Source: Massospora cicadina
Lineage: Eukaryota; Entomophthoromycota; Entomophthoromycetes; Entomophthorales; Entomophthoraceae
Reading direction: 5' to 3'
DNA: 64,000 nucleotides
Assembly (NCBI GenBank): GCA_022478985.1
Contig: JAKSZP010009621.1
Location: 1-64,000, forward strand
Positions 1 through 11,281 of this stretch are shown piece after piece. Made by a program: the position numbers and the translations under genes. Every line of letters begins with the position of its first letter. The stretch's first letter is position 1. Under the pieces are notes generated by a model. The model saw only the letters and a program-made list of their open reading frames with translations, did not search any database and was not told the DNA's origin.

Positions 1-1029
1 GGGTTTCTCGCTTGATAAAATAAATCTTGTACATATAATCTGAAAATTTTTGGCTAAAGAGCCTTGATTTTAGCCAGTGCATTACGGTATTTGACTATTC
101 AGAAGCTTACTAGGCTTATCTAATATAATTACTCTTATGGATATTATTGGGCTAAATTTCATTTTATATTATAAAAATATCTACTGAGGCAGGCAAAGCT
201 ATAAGCTAAAGATTACTGACTTAGCAGCTTGTTGATACATTTTAAAACAAACTATGATAGGAACCAGATAAAAGAGAATTAAGAATTAATCTTTACTAAG
301 AGATATTATTAGATAAGAATTTTATTAGGACAGGCAACAGTATCTAAATCTCTAGGGCATCTGGCCACATTTTGAGAACACAATCTCTGCAAATAATATG
401 ATCCACCTCAGTTTGGCCCTTGAGCTGATACAACCATGACCTATTGCTAAAACTATTGGTGGCAAGATACTCTCAGAATTAGGAAGGTTTCAGTGACAAA
501 AAGAGCAACATAAGTATAAAATTGTCCTAGATCAACCCAATATGACTTATGTCATACAGCTGACAAAATATGACTTCTGAAAAATTTGGCATCGATTTGA
601 AGTAAAGAAATTACCCCTAATTGGAACGTTGGCAGGCCTCTTGATAGCACTAGGTACTCCCATTTGGGAAAACCATGTGCAAGTGCTACCATGCCAATTA
701 TGAGGATTGACATATAAAATTTGACATAGGCAGTGACTGTTTGCAATAATTTGAGTGACATTCTTACTACTGTCATTGGTCCATGGGTTTTTTAGTGCCA
801 CTTGTAGGGATCAATCCCATGATAATCTCCTGAAGATATAGCCAATATTAAGACCAATTTAATTATGACCAATTGCAAAGTTGTTGTAAATAAAATCAGC
901 TTAAGTTAATGTGAGGATATTTGGCCTAAGTTGTTATAAGAGTAATTGGCCCAAATATTTATAGAGCAATAGGTCTGAGTTGATGGTTGTCAAAGGGTTT
1001 ATTTTTGGGTCAACCACCAGAATCTGACA
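1..1029 (-). repeat. 3' LTR of element A, truncated by the window edge
   Basis: Aligns end to end with 7446-8514; shared landmarks include the CTCGCTT stretch near the start, the TTGGTGGCAAGATACTCTCAG-like block near 450 and 7920, and GTCAACCACCAGAAT at the right end. Read on the minus strand the LTR begins TGTCAG, right after a short purine-rich AAGTGGGTTTAAA stretch that would be the polypurine tract. Confidence 0.88.
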
Positions 1030-1099
1030 TTTAAACCCACTTGACATGAACATAAGCCCTATGATTCCCGATTAGCCTATATAGCTTGTCATCATTCTT

Positions 1100-2440
1100 T
1101 GTTTTGGCCTAAATTTCTGATAAATATAGGTCCTTATCATTATCCTTAACGTTGGTCTTCATTGCCAATGGATTTGGAGTCAGATCCCCTCAACTTCTTA
1201 AGAGAGGACAATAGCATAATTTATGTTATATATTTTTTCTTTTTTATTTATTTTTATTAATTTTCTTATCTTTTATTTTTTATTATTTTTATTCTTTATT
1301 TATTTTTGTTTTGCAATGCTATTGTAATTTATGTTTTCTTTATCAGCCAACTTATTAAACCTTCTTAGAGATTTTGTAAGGACTCAGTTGTATATATGGC
1401 TTTCTTAACATCCTTTTTTGTATATGTGAATTAGGATGTCTTCTCAATTTATAAATGGGCAGCCCAAATGCAATTTAACTTATGCAATCAGTTATTTCTG
1501 TTAAGCAAAATAAAACTTCTTTGCTCTAATCAAAATTGGCCAATTTGTAGTGATTTCTAAATCCTTTTCATGTCAAGCATCTTTTAAGACTAAACTGTTG
1601 TTAAAGGCTTGAGCTTGCAATCTGATTAGGATATCCACAAGTTTCTTGATATATAGAGGATAGTTGTTCTTGCTGATATCTTATAGGACCATGTATTTTA
1701 GCAAAAGTAGGGCCAGATGTCTTCCATATGATAAATATAGAATGTGACATCCTGGTATCTGAATTATAGGAGATGTTGTAGGTAAATACTGAAGAACCCA
1801 AATACTTACTCTATTCAGATGGTTTGGTTGAAGTTAATCTCCTGATGATATTCGTTTACATCCCATTTGCTCGCTCAACTATGCCATTGGTTTTGGGATG
1901 ATAGAGAGCGGAAATTACGTCTCATAAACCAATTGACTGGTTTATCTTGGCGAAAACATGGGCGGTGAAATTTGTTCCATTATCTGTAATGATAATCCAG
2001 GGACATCCATGATTGTGGAGGATGTTTTCAAGGATGAACGTGGCTGTAGTTGTGGCTCCTGCTTCTCTAATAGCATTAGTTTGACCTATTTAGATAAATG
2101 GTCAATAGCATAATAATGTATTTAACCTTCAAATTGCTTTTTTAAAGAGTGCTGACTATGTCAATAGATATGTTATGCCAGGCAAACTTGGTCTGAACAA
2201 GCTGATAAGATGTGCTTTTTTGGAACGGGTTTTCACCTTGACACTCCACACAGCATTCTAGAATCTCTTGGATGTTGAAATTCATTGACTCCCAATATTA
2301 GTATTGCTTTATATGATTTTTTGTCTTCTTGGTCCTCCATGCTCTATGGCCTCATGGGACCCCAAAATGATGTCTGTTTGGGCTTATCTTCTTGGAAATA
2401 TATACTTCTTGTCCTTGATGTTCTTATTAAGTGTCCCGTT
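1100..2440 (-). pseudogene. Integrase of element A (broken)
   Basis: Retroviral-type DDE integrase, which joins the cDNA to host DNA. On the minus strand 1870-2035 reads FILENILHNHGCPW, then ITDNGTNFTAHVF (second catalytic Asp) and YHPKTNGIVERANG (catalytic Glu). Upstream at about 2220-2300 the zinc-finger cysteines survive as CCVECQ. A TGA and several frameshifts interrupt the frame. The motif order and the placement next to the 3' LTR fit Ty3/Gypsy. No chromodomain is visible between it and the LTR. Confidence 0.85.
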
Positions 2441-2539
2441 TCAATGGTGATATCATATTATAAGTCAAATAATATTTTTTGGGTGGAACGTGCTCATCTT
2501 AGTACTCTCCACTGATAACTTCTTAAACAACTCATCAGC

Positions 2540-3770
2540 AGCCAGGCTAAACGTTGCAATAGTGATCACTCGGGGTAGGCAGTCAGCATTTGATGCTTTA
2601 TCCCAGCGCAATGCTCAATTGTGTAACATATGCTTGAAACTTTAACACCCAGCGACTAATTGGCCTTCAAGCTCTCTTAAGCTGTTCAGCTATTTTAAAA
2701 ATGCATGATTGGTAATAACTTTATAAGTGAGTGACATGTAGATAGACCTAATATAACATGCAAGCATATATGGCGGCCAAGAATTCCCATTCTTTCAACA
2801 TATAATTTCTCTCATGAACGATAAGGACTGACTGCCAAAGGCGGCTGGGTGTCCTTTGACGTCTTCCCAAATCTGAGATAAGATGGCTCCAACTGCCGTT
2901 AGGGATGCATTGGTTTGGACACTAAATTTGTGATAAAATTCTAAATGCCAAAGGATGAAGGCTACTAATAGTTCTGATCAGAGTTGATTGAATGCTTCTT
3001 GGCAAGCTAGATTTCAGTCAAATGGGACCTTTCCTTGAGTAGATAGAAAGCGGCTCTACAAGTTGTGTGAAGTTGGCAATAAATTGGCAATAGTAGCTGA
3101 CTATGGTTAAGAATAATTGATATTGCGCTTGGATTTAGCCTTTTGATTTTTGAGATGGCATCTAACTTAGAGGGTAGGGACTGAAAACCTACTTTGTTGA
3201 TCACAGTGTCAAGATAATCTAGCTGATCCTTGAAGAACTGGTACTTTTTGGGCTTTTTTTAAGTTTTCAGCTGCTAGCCTTTCCAACCTCATATAAGCGT
3301 TCCAGGTGATCATTAAAAGTGTGGCTGAAAACCAATAATATCGTCAAGGTGCACTATTACACATGAAAACTTTAAATCTCTCAGTTTTTTGTTCATGGCT
3401 CTCTGAAAGGTATCCAGGGCATTACAGAGCTCTTGAGGCATTCTTGTCAGCTGAAATAGGCCTTATGGGTTATATTTGCACATTTTTCGCCCTCCTCTTT
3501 AACATAACAATTTGCCAATACCCACTGATAAGGTCCATCACTGATAATAACTTCACGCCTTCTAGCCTGTCCAGAGCGTTGTCAATCTGTAGCAGAGGTT
3601 ACAAGTCCTTATTTGTGTTTTGTATTACCTTCTGGTAATCAATGACAACATAATTGCCGATGTCCTTCTTTTTCCACTGTAAAAATTAATGCAGCCCAAG
3701 GACTTCTGAAGGCACTAACATGCCGCAATTTTGAAGTTTCTTAATACCCTTGGAAACAGTTTCTTATGAT
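2540..3770 (-). pseudogene. Reverse transcriptase and RNase H of element A (broken)
   Basis: RNase H is seen on the minus strand at 2540-2930: TNASLTAVGAILSQ (first catalytic Asp changed to Asn) and, at its end, ALRWDKASNADCLPR, the usual ALSR-type terminus. RT lies at 3000-3770. The active-site box survives as VHLDDIIGF near 3320-3350 (Tyr changed to His, both Asp kept), and the RT thumb reads INKVGFQSLPSKLDAI at 3145-3204. Stops and frameshifts make it non-coding. Confidence 0.85.
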
Positions 3771-4439
3771 GATTTTGAGCATCTAATCGGGATAAATAAA
3801 TTCGTTTTATGATCTCTAGTATCAATAGTGTGGACAACACCTTTGGCACATCCCAGTTCAAAAACTCTTGTGAAAATATTTCCCAATATTTAGAAGATAA
3901 CTCCAGATCTTAGCCTTTCTTGGAGTTTATCAAGTTGCTTAAATCAGCTATTGGGACAACATTGTTAATGCTGATTAGTTATTTGTCGGGAAGCTCTAAT
4001 TTAACAAAAGTTCCAAACTTGTGAAATGAGTTAATTTCGTTGTAGGGAACAGATGCAGTAAAGCAATTGTCTGATGTCATTTGATGGTAATGGGCTGATT
4101 TTGTAGGTTTGCACACGTGATGTGATTTTCTTTGTGGCTGAGGATGATGATCCAAATGTAATGTTTGGCTCAAATCACAATTTGTACCATGGTTGATATA
4201 CTTTTCCATAAAGTCCTTGCATGATATAATTGTCAGTCCAGTCAGGATAATTACTTGATATTTTGATGATATAGTAATGTGTTGATTTGACCAAAGAGAG
4301 GTGCCCTTAGACTCGTTAAATCTGGGTGGGTAGTATTTCTATCTTTGATTGTGCTTTAATATACTCATTTGGGACTACTCCATCTTTGTAGACCATATTT
4401 ATGAATAGGATGGGCTTCTTTCTCTCAACTGCTCCATCA

Positions 4440-4740
4440 TTATATTAAAAATGGGATATACTGGCCAAGAATGGTGAGAGTATCGTCATTTTGAGTGGTA
4501 ACAACTCCATATCTCCTCAGGAAATCAGTCCCAATTAGAAAATTGTAGCTCATATCTGGCAATACTATGGAAGGTGCTGTCACTACAATGGATCTGAATC
4601 TTAAAGGTAAGGTACTATATACACCTAGTGATCTGGTTGTATGCGCTCCTGTTGTGCCATAATCCTGAAAGTGAGCAACATCAGGCGCAATATTCAACTT
4701 ATTTAAACAACTTTGTACTTACTATATTGATAGGGCTCTT
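4440..4740 (-). pseudogene. Aspartic protease of element A (relic)
   Basis: A minus-strand open stretch of 85 codons (4440-4697) ends in MSYNFLIGTDFLRRYGVV, the conserved C-terminal helix motif of retropepsins (ILGxDFL). It also has the spaced hydrophobic strands expected ahead of it. The catalytic DTG/DSG box should lie just upstream but is not readable. It sits between gag and RT, as expected for a gag-pr-rt polyprotein. Confidence 0.75.
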
Positions 4741-4989
4741 ATATAAGTGATTGCCTGAACTTAGACCTTGTTTACTGTTATATCCACATAAGTACATCAA
4801 GAGTAGTTTTCAGATGTATTTATTGTGTAAATCCTACGATTACTCCTAAATCCAGATGTGATTTCAGACTTAAGAAGATGTCTGGAAAGTTTTCTGCTAA
4901 GGTCTTCATTGAAATAGCTATTTGTACATTGTTAATCAAAGGTAGGTCATTTGAAAATCTAGGTGGAGATCCAAACATTGATCAATAAT

Positions 4990-6720
4990 TTGCTTGACAT
5001 AAGGTTCCTACACCACTGCTGGGCTTCTTTGGTATTTTTTAAGGTTTAGTTGCTTTTGCCTTTCCAAATTAGTGACAATAAGGACATCATTAGCCACAAT
5101 ATGGTGGAGATTATCTTTTTGCAACATTTTTAGCTCTAAAGAGTTCTTTAGGTTCAAGTGGAATGGTTTAGTGAACATTAGTGGAGTTGGAACATAAACC
5201 ATTAATCCACCTGATCTTTTTCCACCTCATTGTTGCTGTTGATTTCTAGAGCAACGTTGACCCCAGGCTTTTTGTCTGACCATCTGTAGAATTGGCTAGC
5301 AAAATGCTCTCTTTAAACACAGTTGTGGCATGTAATTGGCACTGGATGCTGATTTTGCTCGAATTTTTGTGTTGTGGTTTTTGGAAATTTTCCCTTGGTT
5401 GGACATACAGTTACTTTTTAGGGCCTGAAACTTAAATTTTTCTGGTCTTTCAGCTTATTAGGAACATTTGAACTTCGGTCACAGCTTCTCAAGTAATTGG
5501 TAAGCTCCTCGGTTTTCATTTCTCTATTGAATGAGGGTATCATGGCATGGTGCAAGGCATAATAGGGCACGACCATGTGCTCCATTGTAATCTTAGCATC
5601 AAACTCAGTCATTATGCTACACACAATTAAGACTTGTGCCTCATGAAAATATCTTTATCAAAGTCCTTAATAGTCTCATTCTGCTTTAATTAAATATTAA
5701 AAAACTTAGTTTTTGGGCCAATAGTTTCCTTGCCCTCCAAATTTTTTTATCACCACAATTTTGGCATCCATAAAGGACCAATAGTCGTCCAAATAGGTCT
5801 TAATGAGGTCGCAGTTGTGGGCATCAAGTGAGATAGCTAATACTGTTTCTTAGTTTGTTTAATGCTTCCTGCATTTAATTTAAATAGGCTGAGGAAAGAG
5901 TGAACGTTCCTATCCCTATTGAACTTTGGCAATTTAAAGGTTTAAATTCATATTGCCATGTTTCAGGGATATAGTGTCACAATTTCTCTCATACTTGAAC
6001 GCCTAGGCTAATCATGTAAAAATCGGCCCTCTTTCCTGTCAGTTGAGTATCTGAGTTAGGATTGATGACAGAAATTTTTACATAGGACGGATGTTCAAAT
6101 TATCAGTTTCTGCATCAGTGTTGATTTCTGATGACACTATTTCATGATATTTCTCCAAATTGCTAGATTTCAATACTTGTGTTTGGCCCTTAATTGTTTT
6201 CCAAATTGTTTTTTGGTCAAATTAAGCAGTTCTTTTTTCAATTTCTCCATTGTCAAGGCTGGATGAGCACTAGCAACTTTGCTTTTTGAGGGATTCAACT
6301 TTTTTTAAAGTTTGTTGTATTACTTTTCAAATAAAACTTGATTAGACGTTATGTATTTATTATCTTCAGCCATACTGTCTACTTGGGAATTTGCAGTTGC
6401 TAATTGCATTCTGAGTTTCCAATTCTCCTGAGTAAAATCAGCATTTCTGGCCTGCATTCTTGACACAAAGGTTAAAATTTTCAAAGACTTCCTCTTTGAT
6501 CTGAGCATCCTCCTCATCCCTATTTGGGACTGCCAGTAATGCCACAAGATCTTCAATGTTCTTATTTAAAATTATAAACTACTCCGAATATACTCCTCAA
6601 AGTGAATGTGCTTTGATTTTAAGTCCAGGTGCACTCTTTGCCCTAAAGTAGCCTTTAAGGTGAGTTCTTCTGTCTGTAATAATAGGAAATTAGAATGAGT
6701 TTTTAGCTTTTGACAGCGGA
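4990..6720 (-). pseudogene. Gag region of element A with a degenerate zinc knuckle
   Basis: On the minus strand near 5270-5330 the frame reads CHNCV-stop-REHFASQF. This is a CCHC knuckle (C-x2-C-x4-H-x4-C) with the last Cys changed to Phe and one stop inside. Downstream in coordinates (6320-6556) is a charged, helix-rich stretch (MRRMLRSKRKSLKIL, then repeated Gln/Asn/Lys) that could be the coiled-coil N-terminal part of Gag. 6720-7424 is the expected leader and N-terminus; I see no readable frame there. Confidence 0.65.
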
Positions 6721-7424
6721 TATCTATGATTTATACCCATTTGTGTGATAGTATTGTGAACAAGAACTTCAGCTTCCATCTTCAGGACTCCTAAGTTAAG
6801 TAGCTTCTCAAGGGAATTTTAACTTTTGATGAGCTTTGTTGGAAAAACCTGTATTATATAATTGCTTTAAGACTTTAAAAAATTAGAGCTTAGTTATTCA
6901 GTAGAACATTTCTTAAGGATTGTTTTTCACCTTGTACATGGTAGATTTCCTTAAGTTCCAGATTTTGTCTAGCAAGGATTCGCAGGGTATATTTGATTAA
7001 GAGTTGGACAATGTTAACCAGTAACTCATTAGTTGCTTGACTGTCTATTAGGCGTCTGGCGAGAGCTGCCTGATTGCATAATAATATTTCATGAAGATCT
7101 ATATCTTGAGTGCCTGATCCTTGAGATATTAAAACAGGCCAAAAGAGGGATCAATTTGCGATGTACCAATCCTAAAAACCATTTTATATTTTTCAGCATG
7201 GCCTTAACGCTTTAGATGTAAGTTCAATTAGCTTTTTGCATCTACATAAGCTCCCCCACCATGCTAAGATCCAGGAATTAAGAGGCACCAGCCTTGGAGC
7301 CTTGGTAGCTGATATTAAAGCGATCAGGGGTTTTCCAGTCATCAGTTTCAATATTGTTGTCACTTTCTCTTATAGATTAATCTTCCAGTAACTGATCATG
7401 AAGGTATATTTAAAAGAGTTACAG

Positions 7425-7445
7425 CGATTTTGAGCGAGCACCAGT
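7425..7445 (-). promoter_or_regulatory. Primer-binding site of element A
   Basis: On the minus strand the right LTR ends ...GATTATCA, then AC, then TGGTGCTCGCTCAAAATC. A TGG start 2 nt after the LTR end is the signature of a tRNA primer-binding site (complement of the CCA end). Elements B, C and I start with nearly the same TGGTGCTC string at the same place. Confidence 0.7.
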
Positions 7446-8514
7446 TGATAATCCAAAGATTGCTCGCTTAATATAGTAAATCCTGAACATATAATCAGGA
7501 AAAAGTTTGGCTGAAAAATATTCGTTTAATAGTCAGTGTCTTATAATATATTGACCATTCAGAAGCACACTAGTCTTATTTAAGTTAATCTGAATCTTAT
7601 GGTTGATCTTTGGCTAAAATTTCCCTTCAAATTAAAAGAACTTCTACTTAGGCAGGCAAAGCTACAAGCTGAAAATTTCTGACTTAGCAGATTGTTGACA
7701 CTCTTTTTAAAAGCAGACTATGATTGGAACCAGGTAAAAGAGAACTAAAAATGTATTTTTACTAAGAGTACTTTTATATATTAACTTCATTAGGTCAGGC
7801 CCAGTATTTATACATAAAACATCTCCTGGCCACATTTTCGAAAAAAATTCCTGTAGATAATATTCTCCACCTCAGTTTGGCTCTTGAACTAATATAATCA
7901 TGACCTATTGCTAGGACTATTGGTGGCAAGATACTCTCAGAATTGATTAGGTTTCAGTGACAAGATTTGCAACATAAATGTGCAAAATTGTCTTAGGTCA
8001 GCTTAACTTGAGTTTCATCATACAGCTGACAAAATACAATTTCTGGGAATATTGGCATCAATTTGAATTAAATGACATACCCCTAATTGGGACGTTGGCA
8101 GGCCTCTTGATAGTACTAGGGACTCCCATTTGGGAAGTCCATGTGCAAGTGATATCATGTTAATTATGAAGATCAAAAAACAAAATTTGACATAGGCAGT
8201 TTCTGTTTGAAATAATTTGAGGGAGTCTTACTACTGTCATTGGTCCATGGGTTTTTAGTGCTACTTGTAGGGATCAATTCCATGATGATCTCCCAAAGAT
8301 ATATTCAACATCAATCCCAGTTCAATAAGGACCAATTTCCAAGTTGTAAGAAAATTGGCCTAAGTTGATGTGAAAGCTTTTGGCTTGAGTCAATATAAGC
8401 GTAATCAGCCTAAGTTAATTGCTAGGGTAATCAGCCCGGCATATTAAAAAGGTAATCAGCTTGGGTTAATGGTTATAAAAGGGTTTATTTTTAGTCAACC
8501 ACCAGAATATAACA
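7446..8514 (-). repeat. 5' LTR of element A
   Basis: Plus-strand ends are TGATAATCC at the left and ATATAACA at the right. It matches 1-1029 along its length with scattered substitutions and small indels, as expected for old LTRs. Confidence 0.88.
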
Positions 8515-9299
8515 GAACCATCAAATGAATTCCATAAATTTTGTAATCAGGAATGGCTCACAGCCATGCATACCATGTGAGGTGTTTTACAGGATAGTAA
8601 TACCCTTTGTTTTTCATAACTTATCAGCAATTTTTGCAACTCTTGAAGATTTAGTCCTTGGGAATCTTTATTTCTTATGAGCCGCCACTTATATTGATTA
8701 AATCCTGATCCATTCGCTTACCTATGAGCAACTTAAAAAATCTAGAAGTGGAAATAGCTTCCCTTCACAGAGGTGGGCTTCTTGAGAAGCCTTTAAGTAC
8801 ATCTTCCATGAGGATATAACAAATTTGGGGAACCAGGTTTTGAAGGATGGATATGCAGTTCCCATGTAAAGTGGAGGCAATCTTGTCATGACCTACTACA
8901 ACTACCCAAAAACAACTCCAAAGCTCTCTTTTGATGTTGATCTTCTTCAAAAAAAGATTCTCCCCTACTGCAGCTCAATCAGCGGCACCACTTTATCACT
9001 AAATATAAAGAAATTCTTTTAGTAGACATATGCATACCAAAAAAGTTATTGACCTCCTCAAAGCGGTCTTTCTTTCAGCACCAGTTTTCAGGCATGTATA
9101 ACCGTCCAGGTCTCTATTGTGGCTTGAGATGCATCTTCAGTTGTTGTAAGAGCAGTACTTCTTTAAGAGCATAATAGGGCATCCAGTTGATTGCTTTTCC
9201 TGTTAATTTTCGTCCTTTGATCAAGCCTAGTATTCTGTTATGAAGTTCTGGTAGTTGTATCCTGGGAACTGACTCACTGAAAATACCTCCATCAGAGGA
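8515..9299 (-). pseudogene. Unrecognised broken coding region
   Basis: The minus strand from 9299 keeps one frame for about 140 codons with only a few stops: PRIQLPELHNRILGLIKG, KAINWMPYYALKEVLLLQQ, then FEEVNNFFGMHMSTKR and RGESFFEEDQHQKRALELF. After a shift it continues as MGTAYPSFKTWFPKFVISSW and EAHLCEGKLFPLLDFL down to about 8720. The composition looks protein-like (helical, charged), yet I do not recognise a family and see no RT or integrase motif. It could be a captured host gene, a DNA-transposon relic or an unfamiliar retroelement part. No start or end can be fixed; 8515-8700 has nothing readable. Confidence 0.4.
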
Positions 9300-9433
9300 A
9301 ACAGAATAAGATTATAATATGGATTAACTACAAGTATATAATGAAATGGTAAAAACTCATAAGCTCACCCACCAAATTTGCACCTATTATGACCTATAAA
9401 AATTCAACTCAAAAGTATGAGTTTGTAAAAGCG

Positions 9434-9765
9434 TCCCAGAATGTCATTCTTTATTATTATTATTTATTCGACGCAAGCCAACCAGGGGATGGACATTACC
9501 AAAATAGAGAAAGTATTGACATGAAACCTGAGCAGGGTCAACTCTGTTGTAGAAAGCTTTTTTTCACCTCCAGATTGGGACTCAGATTTTTCTGGTTACG
9601 TCATGGGTAAGGTTTTTGTGTTATTATACCTACTAACCGCCAATAGCTTCCTTCAGCTGGCACCCCAATCGATGTGCGAAGGGTGGGAATCGAACTTGCA
9701 ACCTTCAGGTTGGTAGCCGTACGCCCTACCAAAACGCCTTCCACCCCCTCCCAGAATGTCATTCT
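9434..9765 (-). mobile_element. tRNA-derived SINE, single head, with 17-bp TSD
   Basis: The body is 9451-9748. Read on the minus strand it starts with a tRNA-like head: GGGGTGGAAGGCGTTTTGG (A-box region) and GGTTGCAAGTTCGATTCC (a near-canonical Pol III B box). A ~200-bp tail region follows, ending in an AATAA-type repeat (plus strand TTATTATTATTATT). Perfect 17-bp direct repeats, TCCCAGAATGTCATTCT, flank it at 9434-9450 and 9749-9765, as made by target-primed LINE-machinery insertion. A second copy lies at 53.8-54.2 kb. Several CG sites still present here are TG/CA in that copy, so this one is younger. Confidence 0.93.
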
Positions 9766-10108
9766 AAACATTTTAAGCCAAAACTCTTTCATGAAACCCC
9801 AGTATAGATGACCTTCCCAACCTCACAATTGTTTCCTCCACACAAATATTGACGCTGCTCTTCTTTTGATTTCCTTCTCCAGCTTGCCCCCAAACGCGCC
9901 CCTCCCTGAAAAAATTCTGGCCACCTAGATTGTCTCCTCAGAGGTGATAATGTTATATGAGGACCTGAAAAAATGTTTAAAAGAGAACCCCTCTGCTATA
10001 AGTAGGATAGGATAACCTTATTTTGAAATAAAGTTTGGGTTCCACCCACCTTTTCATGACCAGGTAATTTTTAAAGTGACCATGATCCTCTCAATTATGG
10101 TAAACCTG
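9766..10108 (+). pseudogene. Pol-end relic and start of element G integrase
   Basis: Near 9935-9955 the plus strand reads LLRGDNV followed by TGTTATATG, like the pol end/LTR start of element G at 19470-19490. From about 10078 to 10108 it reads HDPLNYGKPG once joined across the element B insertion to 18454; this fits the H-x-H part of an integrase HHCC finger (HD.PL.GHPG). The rest (9766-9930, 9960-10075) has no readable frame. Confidence 0.55.
10104..10108. repeat. Target-site duplication of B (left copy; right copy 18449-18453)
   Basis: ACCTG directly precedes the TGTTGGG LTR start and directly follows the TTTACA LTR end at 18448. A 5-bp duplication is standard for Ty3 integrases. Collapsing the two copies restores one continuous integrase frame of element G across the junction. 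Confidence 0.93.
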
Positions 10109-11261
10109 TGTTGGGATTTTTGCCCATATTCCCAGCCTGCTAGATTACCTGGAATCGCTAGGGGAAAATTTCCTAAGGTGAAGTGAATTGGAAATTGGTT
10201 GGCCCGAGATATGGAGTAGCTACATTTGGGGGATTTTAGGATGTTTGCCTGGTTGTATCCATTGGGGATCAATATGAATGAATACTTAAGATCTCATCAG
10301 GTGGAGTTGCCAATGAAATAGGGGCATCTGATAGTGATTAGCTATCAGGTGTACCAAATTGGGATCAGTCAGGTTTCATCACTGAATGATTGTAAATGAA
10401 TAGCAAGTTGTGAGGCGAGTGATGCTGCCTGAAACTAGCAAATCAATTAGTTGGTGCATGGCCTGCCTTAATGGGTATAAGTCCCATTACTTAAGCAGAT
10501 TGCTAGACAAATATGGTTGATTTGCTTGGATCAAGAGGAAAACATTAGTTACACATTTTCTAACTTTTTTGTTTAGGTCTCAAGGATATCCAATGACGGA
10601 ATCCTAGCCAGTATGTGGAAGACCATCGCTGCTGAGATGAGGATGGGTGATTCAATAACAATGGCTGCCGTTTCATTGAAGAGGTGTCAACTGAGGGTTA
10701 GACGACTGAATCCCCACTATAAATTCCATAGGTTCACTATAATATAAAAAAGGAGCAATTACGAGTATAGAGTTATATAGTTATAAGCTATTCATTTGGT
10801 ATATAGTTTAATAAGTAAACTATTATCAGCTTCCATTGTGCTGTTCTTTCTCAAGGATATTATTGCTGTGTGCAATAATTGGAAGATTCTTAGAGAAAAG
10901 AGTAAAGACCTGATTGGGGATCTAGAGAAGAATGAGACACAATTGAGGATAGCTGCCAACTGTGTGTAGTACTGAAGAGACTGTCACCAGAGTATCTCAG
11001 TGAAGATTGGGTTGGACATAAAAAGGGAATGAATCCCTACAATTATGATATTGCAAGTATTTAATCAATAATACTGGCCAAACGTTGAGCCAAAATATAA
11101 GAATTTATACTCAACTATGGATAATAGTCATCATACTATTATTGATTAATAATCCATTTTACTATACAATGCAACGAAGTGCATGAGGAAACCAAACCTG
11201 TGCAGTAAAAAGGTTACTAGGGTTGTTAATGATAAGAAACCCAACAGAGAAAATTTTTACA
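10109..11261 (+). repeat. 5' LTR of element B
   Basis: 1153 bp, TGTTGGG...TTTTTACA. It matches the 3' LTR at 17297-18448 (1152 bp) with no large indel. Both contain the block CTTCCATTGTGCTGTTCTTTC and a palindromic-looking TGTGCAATAATTGG stretch. The family resemblance extends to element C's LTRs. Confidence 0.95.
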
Positions 11262-11264
11262 AGT

Positions 11265-11281
11265 TGGTGCTCACTACAGAG
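11265..11281 (+). promoter_or_regulatory. Primer-binding site of element B
   Basis: TGGTGCTCACTACAGAG begins 3 nt after the LTR end. Its complement ends in CACCA, as a tRNA 3' end would. The same string is found beside the 5' LTRs of C (minus, 54753-54767) and I (minus, 38198-38212). Confidence 0.75.

Larger units (their letters stand above)
1..8514 (-). mobile_element. Ty3/Gypsy element A, degenerate, minus strand
   Basis: Two direct repeats of just over 1 kb (1-1029 and 7446-8514) bracket a minus-strand series that reads in element order: gag relic with zinc knuckle, aspartic protease, RT, RNase H and integrase. This is the Ty3/Gypsy order (integrase last). All frames carry stops and frameshifts, so it is a dead copy. 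The left LTR starts at the window edge and lacks about 15 bp, so the outer target-site duplication cannot be tested. The base following the right LTR starts the spacer that holds the SINE at 9.45 kb. Confidence 0.9.

Noticed and set aside
3363..3638. Plus-strand 91-codon ORF in element A
   Set aside because: Antisense to the RT of A, which shows HLDDIIGF on the minus strand.
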